A stretch of DNA of 64,000 nt from Nemophila menziesii (Eukaryota > Streptophyta > Magnoliopsida > Boraginales > Hydrophyllaceae): assembly GCA_029959085.1 (NCBI GenBank), contig JARWIR010000011.1, forward strand, positions 4,961,840 to 5,025,839, read 5' to 3'. The notes beneath the pieces were generated by a model, which worked only from the letters and a program-made list of their open reading frames with translations, was not told the DNA's origin and made no database searches. The translations under genes were made by a program, and so were the position numbers. Shown here in pieces: positions 1 to 10,530 of this stretch (within the stretch, counting starts at the first letter, position 1; each line of letters opens with the position of its first letter).

Positions 1-270
1 GGTCTTGTGCAGGCTTGGTGGAAAGGTGAGTGTGAAGATGGTCGAGAATAGTCATTGGCGGCTGTGGCTGTAAGTGAAAAGAGATGAGATTAGGTTAAAA
101 ATAAACTTTATTTTGGGTTCCTTTTGTTTTTGCGTGTCTTATGGTGATGGAATTAATTTTCCTTTTTTTTATAATGGAATAATGGATTTGCTAATCAGTT
201 TTTTGTTTGATGTTTGGGTATTAAATATATATATTTTTTAAAATTAAAATATAATTAATTAATGAAAAGT

Positions 271-332
271 GGGGTCAGAAATAATCTTTGCCATCACTTA
301 TGTTGGGGTCAGAATCAATTCTAGCCACCACT
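271..332. repeat. Degenerate two-copy direct repeat, 34-bp spacing
   Basis: Two related 28-bp segments start with ggggtcagaa at 271 and 305. Both end in a gccaNcact-like motif, although unit 1 has a substitution in the first copy (ttgcca in place of tggcca). The pair recurs beside the LINE 3' end in every unit, for example near 10471/10496 in unit 3 and, reversed, near 27537-27590 in unit 13. It lies just outside the LINE A-run. It could be an old local duplication or the remains of the insertion site; it has no recognisable function. Confidence 0.6.
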
Positions 333-340
333 GGAGAAAG

Positions 341-1563
341 TTTTTTTATCAATAAATTAAACTTTTACTAAAATAAGCTCAACCTCCAATGTCATTACAA
401 CTTTCACCTACTAGTGCCGAGCAAATATAAATCGACCTACTTTAACTATTACATAATAAGCCTATTACAATTTTAATCAAAACTAAAGAAAAAAACTCTA
501 GACTATTAGGCCCAATAAGCTAATTGGACTCTATTTTAATAATAAGAGAATCTGCTTCTTTGCTTTTGTATTTTCTCTTACCCACTTTCACATGGACTAG
601 AATGTAAATACTTTTCCATATATGATCTTCACATAGGAAATTCCCACCATGTTACCTTTCATTTATCTCCCACTATACTATACACGGTATATATAAGTAG
701 TAATAAATGTCCCCACAATATCAACAACTTCTACACAATGAATTAAATTAATTATATTAATCAATTCTTCCAAGTATTCAGGATTAACCTTAACATTACA
801 CCTCTCAAGCATCTTCAATAAAATTCGCTTTGTGAAAGAGCAGCTTATAAATAAGTGATTAACTTCTTCTATATTAGCATTGCAGAAACATAAGAGTGGG
901 TTAACTTGCATTTCCGAACTGAGAATCCTAACTTTGGTAGATAATCTGTCTTGAAAGCATAACCAAGCACCAAATGCATACCTCGGTATACAAGACTTTG
1001 TCCATACTAGTTTCCACCACTTTACTTCACTCTTCTCAACTGCATTTTTCTCAAGGGTTTTCTTGAAGGAGAAACCACTTATATTACTTTCCTTCCATAT
1101 AATAATATCATCCCCACTAGAAATTTTAATATTACAGATACGAGGGAGTAATTTGCCCACAATAGGAGGCAATTTCCATATATTACCCCCATAGAATGAA
1201 GAAATAGTTTTATTACAGTTAATGTCATCGCTACTAAGATCAATTCCTAAGAATTCTTGTGAATTTTTTCCACGTAGCCATTTATCCCAAATTAAGAATG
1301 TATTCTTACCATTCCTTAAAACATGAGTAATAAAGTAATAAGCTAGGTACATGATCTTCAAAATCTGATTCCGTATCCATGTGTGAGCTAGTTTTATATT
1401 CAAGTTCTAGATACACCTGCCTTTAATGATATTATGATGAACCCACAAATTTACAAATTGTGTTTTTGTGAGTATATTCTCCAGAAAGTAGCTAAGAGAC
1501 TGACTTTTTTTATATCTTCAATAATTGGAATACCACAAGACCTCCTTGTACTTTACTAGAGCA
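341..1563 (-). mobile_element. 5'-truncated LINE ORF2 fragment with zf-RVT domain (unit 1)
   Basis: A 241-codon open frame at 678-1403 (minus) encodes the part of a plant LINE ORF2 just after the reverse transcriptase. An IWDKWL motif is at residues 38-43, followed by an SGDDIIIWK segment (96-104). The zf-RVT domain covers about 108-200, with KLVW at 131-134, IPRYAF at 139-144, WLCFQDRLST at 147-156, and probable zinc ligands C172, C174, H183 and C188. The frame opens at TTG, not ATG, so this is not a true start. Upstream, to 1563, decayed coding continues (GGL-V, then GIPIIEDIKK and LLATFWRIYSQK), broken by a 2-base frameshift and a stop. Downstream is about 330 bp of 3' region ending in an A7 run, read as ttttttt at 341. 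RT and endonuclease domains are absent. It is a retroelement fossil, not a gene. Confidence 0.85.
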
Positions 1564-2730
1564 AATATTCACTCTTTTTTGTTTTACTAATTTATGTTTG
1601 AATTTATTTATATAAAAAAAAATAGTTAATTAATTAAACATTTTGCTAATTTGGTTTGACTTGAATATTTTTATAAATAACAGTGTATTATGAGGTGAAT
1701 GATAAGATTGCTGGTCATGATTTTACAAATATCAGGTATATATACTTAAAGTATGAAATTCTTTGATATCTTTTTAATGTGTCGTCGTGCCTCTTTCTTG
1801 TTTTGGTTATTTAAAGTACCAGTAGCTTTAAAATCCAAGTAACTTAATACTAAATGCATACCAATTAATTATATAATTATGATAAATCTAAATATACTAC
1901 TTTTCACCATTAACATAAATAGAATTTGGAAAATTTAAATATACTTTTACCCTAATCCTATATGAATTATAACTTAGTCCTATAAAAATAAGACGTGATA
2001 ATTTTTATTCCTGAAAAATAATAAACTAAATATACAATAATGGATGGAGATTTTGGTGATATAAATAAGATGGTTATTTGGAATTCTAATAATTATAAAG
2101 TTAATATTTTTTAAGATATAAGGATTATATACCATATTTATTAATATATTATACATTTATGTTCTTAAGATTAATATGGATGGTATATTATAAACTTTAT
2201 TAACCTTGCCTCTTAATTTAAAAAGATATTCTGCATCTTTCAAATTAATATAATAAATGAGTATTTCTATTATTTTTATTATGTCTTGAATATGAAAATG
2301 ATCTATGTGAACTAAAAACTCGATTAACTAAGTACGTGGTTTAAAATTCTATGTTTTAGAATTATAGGTGAAATTTAGATTTTATAATGATATAATATTT
2401 CATACAACAAGTTTATTAAAATTAATAAATTCAAAAAGTAGATAACAAAATTAAGAAACTGTAGTGGTTAAAAACATGATTTAATGCATTTAATAAATAA
2501 TGAATTACATGGGATGCATTTCGCTCGATCTTAATTGCACTCAAACAAGCCTCGCAAAGCTCCGTATAACAACATTCATCCAGGAACCACCAACCATCTA
2601 TTCAACATATACATATTTAGTCAAAACAGTTTATATAATGGAAAAAACTTAAAAAGTATTCATAAACAAATCTTACTAATTGAATCGATTGTGAGTCGGC
2701 ACTTAGTTGGATTTTGATACTCGTATAATT
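1564..2730. other. AT-rich intra-unit spacer between LINE and palindrome
   Basis: No recognisable gene or domain. The stretch is dominated by short A/T runs. A slightly GC-richer island at about 2515-2600 is strongly conserved between units, with a 60-codon open frame over it at 2535-2717 that starts at TTG. Equivalent stretches lie at 6664-7830, 11748-12903, 16808-17970, 21900-23062, 30231-31393, 35298-36453, 40371-41537, 45446-46612, 50521-51687, 55596-56762, 60759-61925 and 62579-63741. In units 3 and 11 the spacer shares a small deletion (about 12177 and 36025). Confidence 0.7.
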
Positions 2731-2803
2731 ATGTATCAATATGCATTTATCCCTTTTCATAAATGAGTAATTCTATATATCACTCATTTCATACAACCCT
2801 CAT

Positions 2804-2877
2804 ACCTCCTCTTTTACGTGGTGTGATTTGATTGCAAATTATTTAATTTCCAATCAAAGCACGCCATATAAGGAGGT
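2804..2877. repeat. Nested subterminal hairpin, left arm of unit 1 palindrome
   Basis: A 74-bp self-complementary segment begins acctcc and ends ggaggt. Its stem pairs cgtggtgtgatttgattg with caatcaaagcacgccat around a short A/T loop. The palindrome arm therefore carries its own hairpin. The same structure recurs at this place in every unit that includes the region. Confidence 0.8.
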
Positions 2878-3856
2878 AGTATAATAACTTATTCTTAAAA
2901 AATCAAGAAATATATACGAGCAACATTAAATCTTATACGAGGATAAGAAATAAATATAAAATAAAATGCTTATTTTATGAATGGTATTAACTAAAAATAT
3001 TTAACAATTATACAAGTAAACAAGAAACTCATTAACTTCAGTTATCCATATAAACAAACATATAATAATAGAAATTGTACCTATAAAAGAGATTTAAACA
3101 ACAAGGTATTAAGATAGATGCGAGATCAAATTCATTCTAACACTTACAAAATAATTAATTTACATACTTGATAAAACTTAATCACGAAACTCGATATATA
3201 CATATATTGTGATACATATCGATATTCGTCAATTACAAACATAGATCTTTCATATAAGATGAGAATTACTAATACTCTAAGATACTTACCATCAAGATCT
3301 ATTTTAAAAATCTATTACATAACTCAAAAAAGATAAAAAAAATTATAGGGATAGAAAAATAAAATAATTTTTTTATTTTATTGCATACCAATAATTTTAT
3401 TTTATGTTTCTCGAGTTATGTAATAGATTTTAAAAATAGATCTTAATGGTATGTATCTTAGAATATTAGTAATTCTCATCATATATGAAATATTTAAGGT
3501 TGTAATTGAGTAATTTTGATGTGTATCAACATATATGTATATATCAAGTATCGTGATTAAGTTTTATCCATTGTGTAACTTAATTATTTTGTAAGTGTTT
3601 GATTGAATTTGATCTCGCTTCTATCGTAATACCTTTTTTTTAATTTTATTTATTGGTATATTTTCTATTATTATATGTATGTTTATTTGCATAAATGAAT
3701 TTAATGAGTTTCTTGTTTAATTGTATAATTGTTGAATATGTTTGTTAATATGATTCATAAAATAAGCATTTTATTTTATATTAATTTTTTTATCTTCATA
3801 TAAGATTTAATGTTGCTCATATATATTATATAATCTATAAATAAGAATGCAATATA

Positions 3857-3931
3857 CCACCCTTTATGTGGTGTGGTTTAATTTGAAATGAAATAATTTT
3901 CAGTCAAATCACACCATGTAAAATGGGGTGG
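3857..3931. repeat. Nested subterminal hairpin, right arm of unit 1 palindrome
   Basis: A 75-bp self-complementary segment begins ccaccc and ends ggggtgg. The stem pairs atgtggtgtggttt with aaatcacaccatgt. It is the diverged inverted counterpart of the hairpin at 2804-2877. Each large palindrome thus contains two small hairpins that can pair within themselves or with each other. Confidence 0.8.
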
Positions 3932-4005
3932 TGTAAGGGTTGTACGAAATGAGTAATATATAGAATTGCTTATTCATAAAAATATAAAAATACATATTGA
4001 TACAT

Positions 4006-5105
4006 AAGTAACTTCATAATTAAGTTTAAAACTACTTATTATTTAAAATTGTCAACACAAAATTGAGGCCATCTTTTAAACATTTGCAAAACCAACAACA
4101 ATCTATCAAATATGATGTAAATAAAATATTAAGGCTATCTTTTGATATATCTATGATTAGAGAGACTAAATATTAAATCAAAGTTAAAATCCAACCAAAT
4201 AGATATTCATCATCATCAATCGTAAAATAAAATACATATGCTTCTAAATAATATTGACAAACAATATCTCAATCAAATAATTTTTAGTAAATTACATTGA
4301 GCATTAAGAGAAATTGAATTTTAACGGCTTGGAAGGGAAGCCAAAGAAGAAATGAAAAAGCGCAATCAACTAGAAAGAGAAATTGGATTTGGAAATTAAA
4401 TTTGAATGGTTTCGAATGAAAAAGAAAGAGAAGGAAAGAAACCATTAATTTAAATAGTTTCTTTGCGATCATTTAACATAGATATAAATAATGCAACTGA
4501 ATAATAAAAGTTTGAATTTTATTTACAAAATATTTTACTCTTATTATATTTTTTTTGATTATTTTTTAACGGTTTTGAGATTATTATCAAACATGTACTA
4601 GACAGAAGAAGAAGACTATGGATCCGAAAATTTAATCTGGATGTTATTTTGCATGGTTGAAACACACATGACAAGAGCTACAAAAATACAATTTTACAAA
4701 CTCGACCATCTAAATCAATAAAAAATTTACTCTAACTTAATTACTATTAATGAATTCTACATTGACTGAGATAGGGGGTTCTTTGCACGGATCAAAGTTT
4801 GATGAATCAAATGATAGATACATAATAAACAATATTTATTATTCACATAATTGAGCAAGAATTGAAAAACGTACCTAGGATGACTTCAATAGGCTTTGTA
4901 GGAACGATCTTAATCTAAAAATTTTAAAAACAAAAAATAAGAAGTGACAAAACATACACAATCATATATAAAACCAGATATGGGTACCTTAGAAAGGGTA
5001 GGTTGCCTTGGGAAGTGTCTCCTAAATCAATTGTTTATGGACTGTAAAAAGATGAGCTCGGGTTTAAAATTAAACCTTAATTTGGGTTCTTCTATGGTGG
5101 AGAAT
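4006..5105. other. Second intra-unit spacer with purine-biased tract and conserved GC-richer end
   Basis: No recognised gene. A top-strand purine-rich tract lies at about 4405-4445, which makes the opposite strand pyrimidine-rich. The end of the spacer (about 4944-5105) is one of the best-conserved and least AT-rich parts of the unit. It lies within a 70-codon open frame, 4944-5156, that opens at GTG with a first internal ATG near 4979. That frame is uninterrupted in all 12 copies, but most copy-to-copy differences change an amino acid, so I do not call it coding. Equivalent spacers occur in every other full unit. Confidence 0.6.
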
Positions 5106-5445
5106 GGTCTTGTGCAGCCTTGGTGGAAAGGTGAGTGTGAAGATGGTCGAGAATAGTCATTGGCGGCCGTGGCTGTAAGTGAAAAGAGATGAGATTAGGT
5201 TAAAAATAAACTTTAATTTGGGTTCCTTTTGTTTTTGCGTGTCTTATGGTGATGGAATTATTTTTCCTTTTTTTTATAATGGAATAATGGATTTGCTAAT
5301 CAGTTTTTTGTTTGATGTTTGGGTATTAAATATATATATTTTTTAAAATTAAAATATAATTAATTAATGAAAAGAGGGGTCAGAAATAATCTTGGCCATC
5401 ACTTATGTTGGGGTCAGAATCAATTCTAGCCACCACTGGAGAATG

Positions 5446-6663
5446 TTTTTTTATCAATAAATTAAACTTTTACTAAAATAAGCTCAACCTCCTATGTCAT
5501 TACAACTTTCACCTACTAGTGCCGAGCAAATATAAATCGACCTACTTTAACTATTACATAATAAGCCTATTACAATTTTAATCAAAACTAAAGAAAGAAA
5601 CTCTAGACTATTAGGCCCAATAAGCTAATTGAACTCTATTTTAATAATAAGAGAATCTGCTTCTTTGCTTTTGTATTTTCTCTTACCCACTTTCACATGG
5701 ACTAGAATGTAAATACTTTTCCATATATGATCTTCACATAGGAAATTCCCACCATGTTACCTTTCATTTATCTCCCACTATACACAGTATATATAAGTAG
5801 TAATAAATGTCCCCACAATATCAACAACTTCTACACAATGATTTAAATTAATTATATTAATCAATTCTTCCAAGTATTCTGGATTAACCTTAACATTACA
5901 CCTCTCAAGCATCTTCAATAAAATTCGCTTTGTGAAAGAGCAGCTTATAAATAAGTGATTAACTTCTTCTATATTAGCATTGCAGAAACATAAGAGTGGG
6001 TTAACTTGCATTTCCGAACTGAGCATCCTAGCTTTGGTAGATAATCTGTCTTGAAAGCATAACCAAGCAGCAAATGCATACCTCGGTATACAAGACTTTG
6101 TCCATACTAGTTTCCACCACTTTACTTCACTCTTCTCAATTGCAATTTTCTCAAGGGTTTTCTTGAAGGATAAACCACTTATATTACTCTCCTTCCATAT
6201 AATAATATCATCCCCACTAGAAATTTTAATATTACACATATGAGGGAGTAATTTGCCCACAATAGGAGGCAATTTCCATCTATTACCCCCATAGAATGAA
6301 GAAATAGTTTTATAACAGTTAATGTCATCGCTACTAAGATCAATTCCTAAGAATTCTTGTGATTTTTTTCCACATAGCCATTTATCCCAAATTAAGAATG
6401 TATTCTTACCATTCCTTATAACATGAGTAATAAAGTAATAAGCTAGGTACCTGATCTTCAAAATCTGATTCCGTATCCATGTGTGAGCTAGTTTTATATT
6501 CAAGTTCTAGATACACCTGCCTTTAATGATATTATGATGAACCCACAAATTTACAAATTGTGTTTTTGTGAGTATATTCTCCAGAAAGTAGCTAAGAGAC
6601 TGACTTTATTTATATCTTCAATAATTGGAATACCACAAGACCTCCTTGTACTTTACTAGAGCA
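5446..6663 (-). mobile_element. LINE zf-RVT fragment, unit 2 (frame open)
   Basis: This copy keeps the 241-codon frame at 5778-6503 with IWDKWL, W129/W130, WLCFQDRLST and the C-x-C...H-x4-C ligands all present. It differs from unit 1 by scattered substitutions, for example a Cys in the WLCGKK position and a Tyr in INCYK. Together with units 1 and 7 it is one of three copies with the whole frame uninterrupted. The upstream frameshift and stop are shared with the other copies, so the defects predate array amplification. Confidence 0.85.
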
Positions 6664-7830
6664 AATATTCACTCTTTTTTGTTTTACTAATTTATGTTTG
6701 AATTTATTTCTATCAACAAAAAATAGTTAATTAATTAAACATTTAGATAATTTGGTTTGACTTGAATATTTTGATAAATAACAGTGTATTATGAGGTGAA
6801 TGATAAGATTGCTGGTCATGATTTTACAAATATCAGGTATATATACTTAAAGTATGAAATTCTTTGATATCTTTTTATTGTGTCGTCGTGCCTCTTTCTT
6901 GTTTTGGTTATTTAAAGTACCAGTAGATTTAAAATCCAAGTAACTTAATACTAAATGCATACCAATTAATTATATAATTATGATAAATCTAAATATACTA
7001 CTTTTCACCATTAACATAAATAGAATTTGGAAAATTTAAATATATTTTTACCCTAATCCTATATGAATTATAACTTAGTCCTATAAAAATAAGACGTGAT
7101 AATTTTTATTCCTGAAAAATAAAAAACTAAATATATAATAATGGATGGAGATTTTTGTGATATAAATAAGATGGTTATTTGGAATTCTAATAATTATAAA
7201 GTTAATATTTTTTAAGATATAGGGATTATATACCATATTTATTAATATATTATACATTTATGTTCTTAAGATTAATATGGATGGTATATTATTAACTTTA
7301 GTAACCCTGACTCTTAATTTAAAAAGATATTCTGCATCTTTCAAATTAATATAATAAATGAGTATTTCTATTATTTTTATTATGTCTTGAATATGAAAAT
7401 TATCTATGTGAACTAAATACACGATTAACTAAGTACATGGTTTAAAATTCTATGTTTTAGAATTTTAGCTGAAATTTAGATTTTATAATGATATAATATT
7501 CCATACAACAAGTTTAGTAAACTAATAAATTCAAAAAGTAGATAACAAAATTAAGAAACTGTAGTGGTTAAAAACATGATTTAATGCATTTAATAAATAA
7601 TGAATTACATGGGATGCATTTCGCTCGATCTTAATTGCACCCAAACAAGCCTCGCAAAGCTCCGTATAACAACATTCATCCAGGAACCACCAACCATCTA
7701 TTCAACATATACATATTTAGTCAAAACAGTTTATATAATGGAAAAAACTTCAAAAGTATTCATAAACAAATCTTACTAATTGAATCGATTGTGAGTCTGC
7801 ACTTACTTGGATTTTGATACTCGTATAATT

Positions 7831-9105
7831 ATGTATCAATATGCATTTTTCCCTTTTCATAAATGAGTAATTCAATATATCACTCATTTCATACAACCCT
7901 CATACCTCCTCTTTTACGTGGTGTGGTTTGATTGCAAATTATTTAATTTCCAATCAAAGCACGCCATATAAGGAGGTAGTATAAAAAATTATTCTTAAAA
8001 AATCAAGAAATATATACGAGCAACATTAAATCTTATACAAGAATAAGAAATAAATATAAAATGAAATGCTTATTTTATGAATCGTATTAACAAAAAATAT
8101 TTAACAATTATACAAGTAAACAAGAAACTCATTAACTTCAGTTATCCATATAAACAAACATATATTAATAGAAATTGTACCTATAAAAGAGGTTTAAACA
8201 ACAAGGTATTAAGATAGATGCGAGATCAAATTCATTCTAACACTTACAAAATAATTAAGTTACATACTGGATAAAACTTAATCATGAAACTTGATATATA
8301 CATATATTGTGATACATATCGACATTCGTCAATTACAAACATAGATCTTTCATATAAGATGAGAATTACTAATACTCCAAGATACTTACCATCAAGATCT
8401 ATTTTAAAAATCTATTACATAACTCAGAAAAGATAAAAACAATTATAGGGATAGAAAAATAAAATAATTTTTTTATTTTATTGCATACCAATAATTTTAT
8501 TTTATCTTTCTCGAGTTATGTAATAGATTTTAAAAATAGATCTTGATGGTATGTATCTTAGAATATTAGTAATTCTCATCATATATGAAATATTTATGGT
8601 TGTAATTGAGTAATTTCGATGTATATCAACATATATGTATATATCAAGTTTCGTGATTAAGTTTTATCCATTGTGTAACTTAATTATTTTCTAAGTGTTT
8701 GATTGAATTTGATCTCGCTTCTATCGTAATACCTTTTTTTAATTTTCTTTATTGGTATATTTTCTATTATTATATGTATGTTTATATGCATAAATGAATT
8801 TAATGAGTTTCTTGTTTACTTGTATAATTGTTGAATATTGTTCGTTAATATGATTCATAAAATAAGCATTTTATTTTATATTAATTTTTTTATCTTCATA
8901 TAAGATTTAATGTTGCTCATATATATTATATAATCTATAAATAAGAATGCAATATACCACCCCTTATGTGGTGTGGTTTAATTTGAAATGAAATAATTTT
9001 CAGTCAAATCACACCACGTAAAATGGGGTGGTGTAAGGGTTGTACGAAATGAGTAATATATAGAATTACTTATTTATAAAAAGATAAAAATACATATTGA
9101 TACAT
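7831..9105. repeat. Long imperfect palindrome, unit 2
   Basis: Both arms and both nested hairpins are present (about 7904-7977 and 8957-9031), with the centre near 8468. Arm-specific substitutions differ from unit 1, but the arm ends (atgtatcaat and attgatacat) are unchanged. Confidence 0.85.
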
Positions 9106-10530
9106 AAGTAACTTCATAATTAAGTTTAAAACTACTTATTATTTAAAATTGTCAACACAAAATTGAGTCCGTCTTTTAAACATTTGCAAAACCAACAACA
9201 ATCTATCAAATATGATGTAAATAAAATATTAAGGCTATCTTTTGATATATCTATGATTAGAGAGACTAAATATTAAATCAAAGTTAAAATCCAACCAAAT
9301 AGATATTCATCATCATCAATCGTAAAATAAAATACATATCCTTCTTTATAATATTGACAAACTATATCTCAATCAAATAATTTTTAGTAAATTACATTGA
9401 GCATTAAGAGAAATTGAATTGTAACGGCTTGGAAGGGAAGCCAAAGAAGAAATTAAAAAGCGCAATCAACTAGAAAGAGAAATTGGATTTGGGAATTGAA
9501 TTTGAATGGTTTCGAATGAAAAAGAAAGAGAAGGAAAGAAACCATTAATTTAAATAGTTTTTTTGCGATTATTTAACATAGATATAAATAATGCAACTGA
9601 ACAATAAAAGTTTGAATTTTATTTACAAAATATTTTACGCTTATTATATTTTTTTTGATTATTTTTTAACGGTTTTGAGATTATTATCAAACATGTACTA
9701 CACAGAAGAAGAAGACTATGGATCCGAAAATTTAATCTGGATGTTATTTTGCATGGTTGAAACACACATGACAAGAGCTACAAAAAATACCATTTAAATC
9801 AATCAAAAATTTACTCTAACTTAATTACTATTAATGAATACTACATTGACTGAGATAGGGGGTTCTTTGCACGGATCAAAGTTTGATGAATCAAATGATG
9901 GATACATAATAAACAATATTTATTATTCACATAATTGAGCAAGAATTGAAAAACGTACCTAGGATGACTTCAATAGGCTTTGTAGGAACGATCTTAATCT
10001 AAAAATTTTACAAACAAAGAATAAGAAGTGACAAAACATACACAATCATATATACAACAAGACATGGGTACCTTAGAAAGGGTAGGCTGCCTTGGGAAGT
10101 GTCTCCTAAATCAATTGTTTATGGACTGTAAAAAGATTAGCTCGGGTTTAAAATTAAACCTTAATTTGGGTTCTTCTATGGTGGAGAATGGTCTTGTGCA
10201 GGCTTGGTGGAAAGGTGAGTGTGAAGATGGTCGAGAATAGTCATTGGCGGCGGTGGCGTGTAAGTGAAAAGAGATGAGATTAGGTTAAAAATAAACTTTA
10301 ATTTGAGTTCTTTTTGTTTTTGCGTGTCTTATGGTGACGGAATTATTTTTCCTTTTTTTTATAATGGAATAATGGATTTGCTAATCAGTTTTTTGTTTGA
10401 TGTTTGGGTATTAAATATATATATTTTTTAAAATTAAAATATAATTAATTAATGAAAAGTGGGGTCAGAAATAATCTTGGCCATCACTTATGTTGGGGTC
10501 AGAATCAATTCTAGCCACCACTGGAGAATG

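Larger units (their letters stand above)
2731..4005. repeat. Long imperfect palindrome (foldback-like), unit 1
   Basis: Two arms of roughly 630 bp are imperfect reverse complements. They run from atgtatcaatatgcat at 2731 to tacatattgatacat ending at 4005, around an A/T-rich centre near 3368. Matching landmarks can be followed inward on both arms: the ttctatatatcactcatttc/gaaatgagtaatatatag pair, an arm segment near aaaatgcttattttatgaat, a segment near acaagtaaacaagaaactcatt, and a strongly conserved inner block around the agatct and attacataactc motifs at 3295-3330 and 3415-3455. A transcript through it would fold into a long hairpin. It encodes no transposase and I saw no convincing target-site duplication. 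It may be a foldback or MITE-type element, or an old inverted duplication. Confidence 0.85.
1..5105 (-). repeat. Macrosatellite unit 1 (LINE on minus strand)
   Basis: The unit is measured from an anchor motif (ggtcttgtgcag) that recurs at 5106, 10190, 15278, 20342 and 25429. Within it: direct-repeat spacer 1-340, LINE fragment 341-1563, AT-rich spacer 1564-2730, long palindrome 2731-4005, second spacer 4006-5105. The same offsets apply, within a few tens of bases, to units 2-5. The half from the palindrome's right arm onward shares variants with unit 4: the same 'attgcttattcataaaaatata' context near 3966, the same deletion pattern at 4683-4725 and the same cct codon in the anchor region. The LINE half does not share unit 4's stop codons, so the unit looks mosaic. 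The window begins exactly at the anchor only because I chose the phase that way. Confidence 0.93.
5106..10189 (-). repeat. Macrosatellite unit 2
   Basis: 5,084 bp, head-to-tail with unit 1. Its end near 9781-9800 lacks about 20 bp present in most other units, between the runs of the caaaaaatac and catttaaatc motifs. It also has a distinctive cttctttataatattgac sequence near 9340. Both variants recur in unit 10, in the opposite orientation near 38410 and 38860, marking units 2 and 10 as close relatives over this half. Confidence 0.93.

Noticed and set aside
2535..2717. 60-codon frame over the GC-richer island before the palindrome
   Set aside because: Opens at TTG, has no homology I recognise, and is broken in units 4, 5, 12 and 13 by a 3-base and a 1-base change nearby.
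2731..4005. Autonomous DNA transposon with terminal inverted repeats
   Set aside because: The whole element is arm sequence with no internal coding region, and I could not find a convincing target-site duplication at its ends. Non-autonomous or foldback origin remains possible.
4284..4472. 62-residue hydrophobic, Phe/Leu-rich frame, recurring in most units
   Set aside because: It lies on the pyrimidine-rich strand of a biased tract, which by itself gives Phe/Leu/Ser-rich frames. In unit 2 the ATG is lost, and there is no domain or signal of selection.
4944..5156. Small gene encoding a 70-residue protein (also in 11 other units)
   Set aside because: It opens at GTG, has no recognisable domain or intron signals, and differences between copies are mostly amino-acid changing. 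Kept only as a conserved segment.
9591..9797. 68- to 81-residue frame opening MQLNNKSLNF, recurring in most units
   Set aside because: Unit 1 has a stop in the middle (gtactagaca at about 4596) and the C-terminal part varies with small indels. AT-rich composition explains the frame.
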